Origin: Neisseria sp.
GTDB lineage: Bacteria > Pseudomonadota > Gammaproteobacteria > Burkholderiales > Neisseriaceae
Direction of reading: 5' to 3'
Assembly (NCBI GenBank): GCA_030538415.1
Contig: JAUNTY010000002.1
Span: 43,667-107,666 of the forward strand
Length of the DNA: 64,000 nucleotides
Both the position numbers and the translations under genes were made by a program. The notes under the pieces are model-generated. The model was not told the origin of the DNA. It ran no database searches and saw only the letters and a program-made list of their open reading frames with translations. Within the stretch, counting starts at the first letter, position 1. Each line of letters starts with the position of its first letter. Shown in pieces: positions 62,567-64,000 of this stretch.

Positions 62567-62816
62567 GGGATAAGTGTTTAAGATATTTTGATTATTTTCA
62601 GAAGCGTATATACCCTACAGACAGGAAATCGCCAGATTTTCGTCATTCCCGCGCAGGCGGGAATCCAGAAGCCTGACATTTCCGCAATGTTTTCAAGGTT
62701 TCTGAAACCCGACGACTGGATTCCCGCCTGCGCGGGAATGACGAATCCTTACGGATTCTGCCTGCCTCAGGGAACTACATTTCTGAAAGTCAAAAGTTAT
62801 TTCATTTGCTTATCCC
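62567..62816. mobile_element. 250-bp GGGATAAG-ended element with dRS3/NIME interior
   Basis: GGGATAAG at the left and CTTATCCC at the right, enclosing two dRS3 units (ATTCCCGCGCAGGCGGGAAT at 62645-62664 and its mirror near 62721-62740) with an RS-type spacer that is the inverse of the one at 55274-55548. The outer parts match the element at 31213-31726. Confidence 0.72.
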
Positions 62817-62884
62817 AAACCTACCCGATTAAAAATTGTAAGCCGTCTGAAAAAAGAAACCGGAAACCAGAAAGCGAAACCATC

Positions 62885-63877
62885 ATGAACCTGAAAAACC
62901 GCCATTTCCTCAAACTGCTCGACTTCACCCCCGCCGAAATCCACTACCTGCTCGACTTGTCGGCCGAACTCAAAGCCGCCAAAAAAGCAGGTCGCGAAGT
63001 GCAAAAACTGTGCGGCAAGAATATCGCCCTGATTTTCGAGAAAACCTCCACCCGCACCCGCTGCGCCTTTGAAGTCGCCGCCATGGATCAAGGTGCGGGC
63101 GTTACCTATCTCGAACCGACCGGCAGTCAAATCGGCCACAAAGAAAGCATCAAAGACACCGCCCGCGTGCTCGGCAGAATGTACGACGGCATCGAATACC
63201 GCGGCTTCGGCCAAGCCATCGTCGAAGAGCTGGCCGAATACGCAGGCGTACCCGTATTCAACGGTCTCACCGACGAATTCCACCCCACCCAAATGCTCGC
63301 CGACGTCCTCACCATGCGCGAACACAGCAACAAAGCCCTTACCGAAACCGCCTACGCCTACCTCGGCGACGCCCGTTCCAACATGGGCAACTCGCTGCTG
63401 CTCATCGGCGCATTGCTCGGCATGGACGTGCGCATCGGCGCGCCCAAGCATTTGTGGCCGTCTGAAAACCTGATTGCCAAAGCCCGCCAACTCGCCGAAC
63501 AAAGCGGCGCGCGCGTACTGCTCACCGACAACCCCCAAGAAGCCGCAGCAGGCGCAGACTTCATCCACACCGACGTTTGGGTCAGCATGGGCGAACCCGA
63601 AGCCGCCTGGCAGGAGCGTATCGATTTACTGCGCCCCTACCGTGTTACCCCCGAATTGATGGCCGCATCCGGCAACCCCCAAGTCAAATTCATGCACTGC
63701 CTGCCCGCCTTCCACAACCGCGAAACCAAAGTCGGCGAATGGATTTATCAAACTTTCGGGCTGGACGGCGTGGAAGTGACCGAAGATGTGTTTGAAAGCG
63801 AAGCCTCCATCGTCTTCGACCAAGCCGAAAACCGCATGCACACCATCAAAGCAGTCTTGGTGGCCCTGCTGGCTTGA
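62885..63877 (+). CDS. argF: ornithine carbamoyltransferase
   Basis: A 330-residue OTCase making citrulline from ornithine and carbamoyl phosphate. The carbamoyl-phosphate loop is [13 protein letters not shown] (STRTR at 55-59), [12 protein letters not shown] is the second site and MHCLPAFHN carries the catalytic Cys. The start at 62885 ([15 protein letters not shown]) is chosen. An in-frame extension runs through the repeat element upstream. Confidence 0.98.
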   Translation: MNLKNRHFLKLLDFTPAEIHYLLDLSAELKAAKKAGREVQKLCGKNIALIFEKTSTRTRCAFEVAAMDQGAGVTYLEPTGSQIGHKESIKDTARVLGRMYDGIEYRGFGQAIVEELAEYAGVPVFNGLTDEFHPTQMLADVLTMREHSNKALTETAYAYLGDARSNMGNSLLLIGALLGMDVRIGAPKHLWPSENLIAKARQLAEQSGARVLLTDNPQEAAAGADFIHTDVWVSMGEPEAAWQERIDLLRPYRVTPELMAASGNPQVKFMHCLPAFHNRETKVGEWIYQTFGLDGVEVTEDVFESEASIVFDQAENRMHTIKAVLVALLA

Positions 63878-63949
63878 ATGCCGCTGCAAACTTGCATCCG
63901 CCCGGGGTGAAGCACGCCGGTTTCAGACGGCCTTGCTGCATGACCAGGC

Positions 63950-64000
63950 CGAGACCTTTGCAAAATACCTTCTGCTGCATCGCAAAAGCATCCGCTCCGT
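63950..64000. mobile_element. start of an inverted copy of the 40891-41090 MITE
   Basis: GAGACCTTTGCAAAATACC followed by GCAAAAGCATCCGCTCC is the complement of the right end of the element at 40891-41090. The window ends inside it. Confidence 0.7.

Overview
The window comes from a Neisseria-type beta-proteobacterium. Dozens of copies of the neisserial DNA uptake sequence GCCGTCTGAA are present, mostly with an AG prefix and some with AT, often as inverted pairs behind genes. Many Correia-type mini-elements (TATAG ends, TA target) and dRS3-type repeats are also present, and the gene content fits Neisseria (LtgA-like transglycosylase, katA, prpF-ackA, Lrp/AsnC next to alr). I do not assign a species.

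Layout. 1-6000: the downstream end of a CRISPR array (10 repeats visible, the first one cut by the window edge), a HigBA toxin-antitoxin pair on the minus strand, then a plus-strand block cas2-cas1-cas2-csx16-can2/card1-Cas_NE0113. The last three are cyclic-oligoadenylate-linked type III ancillary families. No Cas10 or other effector subunit is in view, so the effector should lie to the left of position 1 or elsewhere. 6100-13600: bioB, an unknown gene bracketed by a duplicated repeat, a membrane protein, a MarR regulator, a crotonase, a rhodanese, a PCMT-family methyltransferase, a free-Met-sulfoxide reductase, tpiA, secG and tRNA-Leu(GAG). 13600-14500: an integrase stump beside that tRNA. 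14500-19100: trkH, ltgA-like, an SGNH hydrolase. 19500-30500: ackA, prpF, zapG-like, poxB, HI_0552-like, amidase, cupin, and a coupled sugar kinase/sugar transporter pair. 32000-36900: rimP-nusA-infB with a promoter and a terminator-like hairpin in the leader. 37200-49700: serC, katA plus a tiny ORF, pncB, thioesterase, scpA-tcdA, usp, serB, tRNA-Glu, rdgC, a MORN-type protein, dcd. 49700-64000: a small membrane protein, a phospholipase-D protein, trpA, accD, DUF2868 and DUF3482 proteins split by an EamA transporter, a predicted sRNA, lrp, alr, dapE and argF.

Most genes are housekeeping. The unusual content is the type III accessory/adaptation block, a predicted about 93-nt sRNA at 58379-58471 with a CU-rich anti-Shine-Dalgarno segment beside the Lrp/AsnC gene, and a dense population of Correia-like elements. 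These elements share a core but have several unrelated, internally matching end sequences, and repeatedly nest in one another at the same TA of the core.
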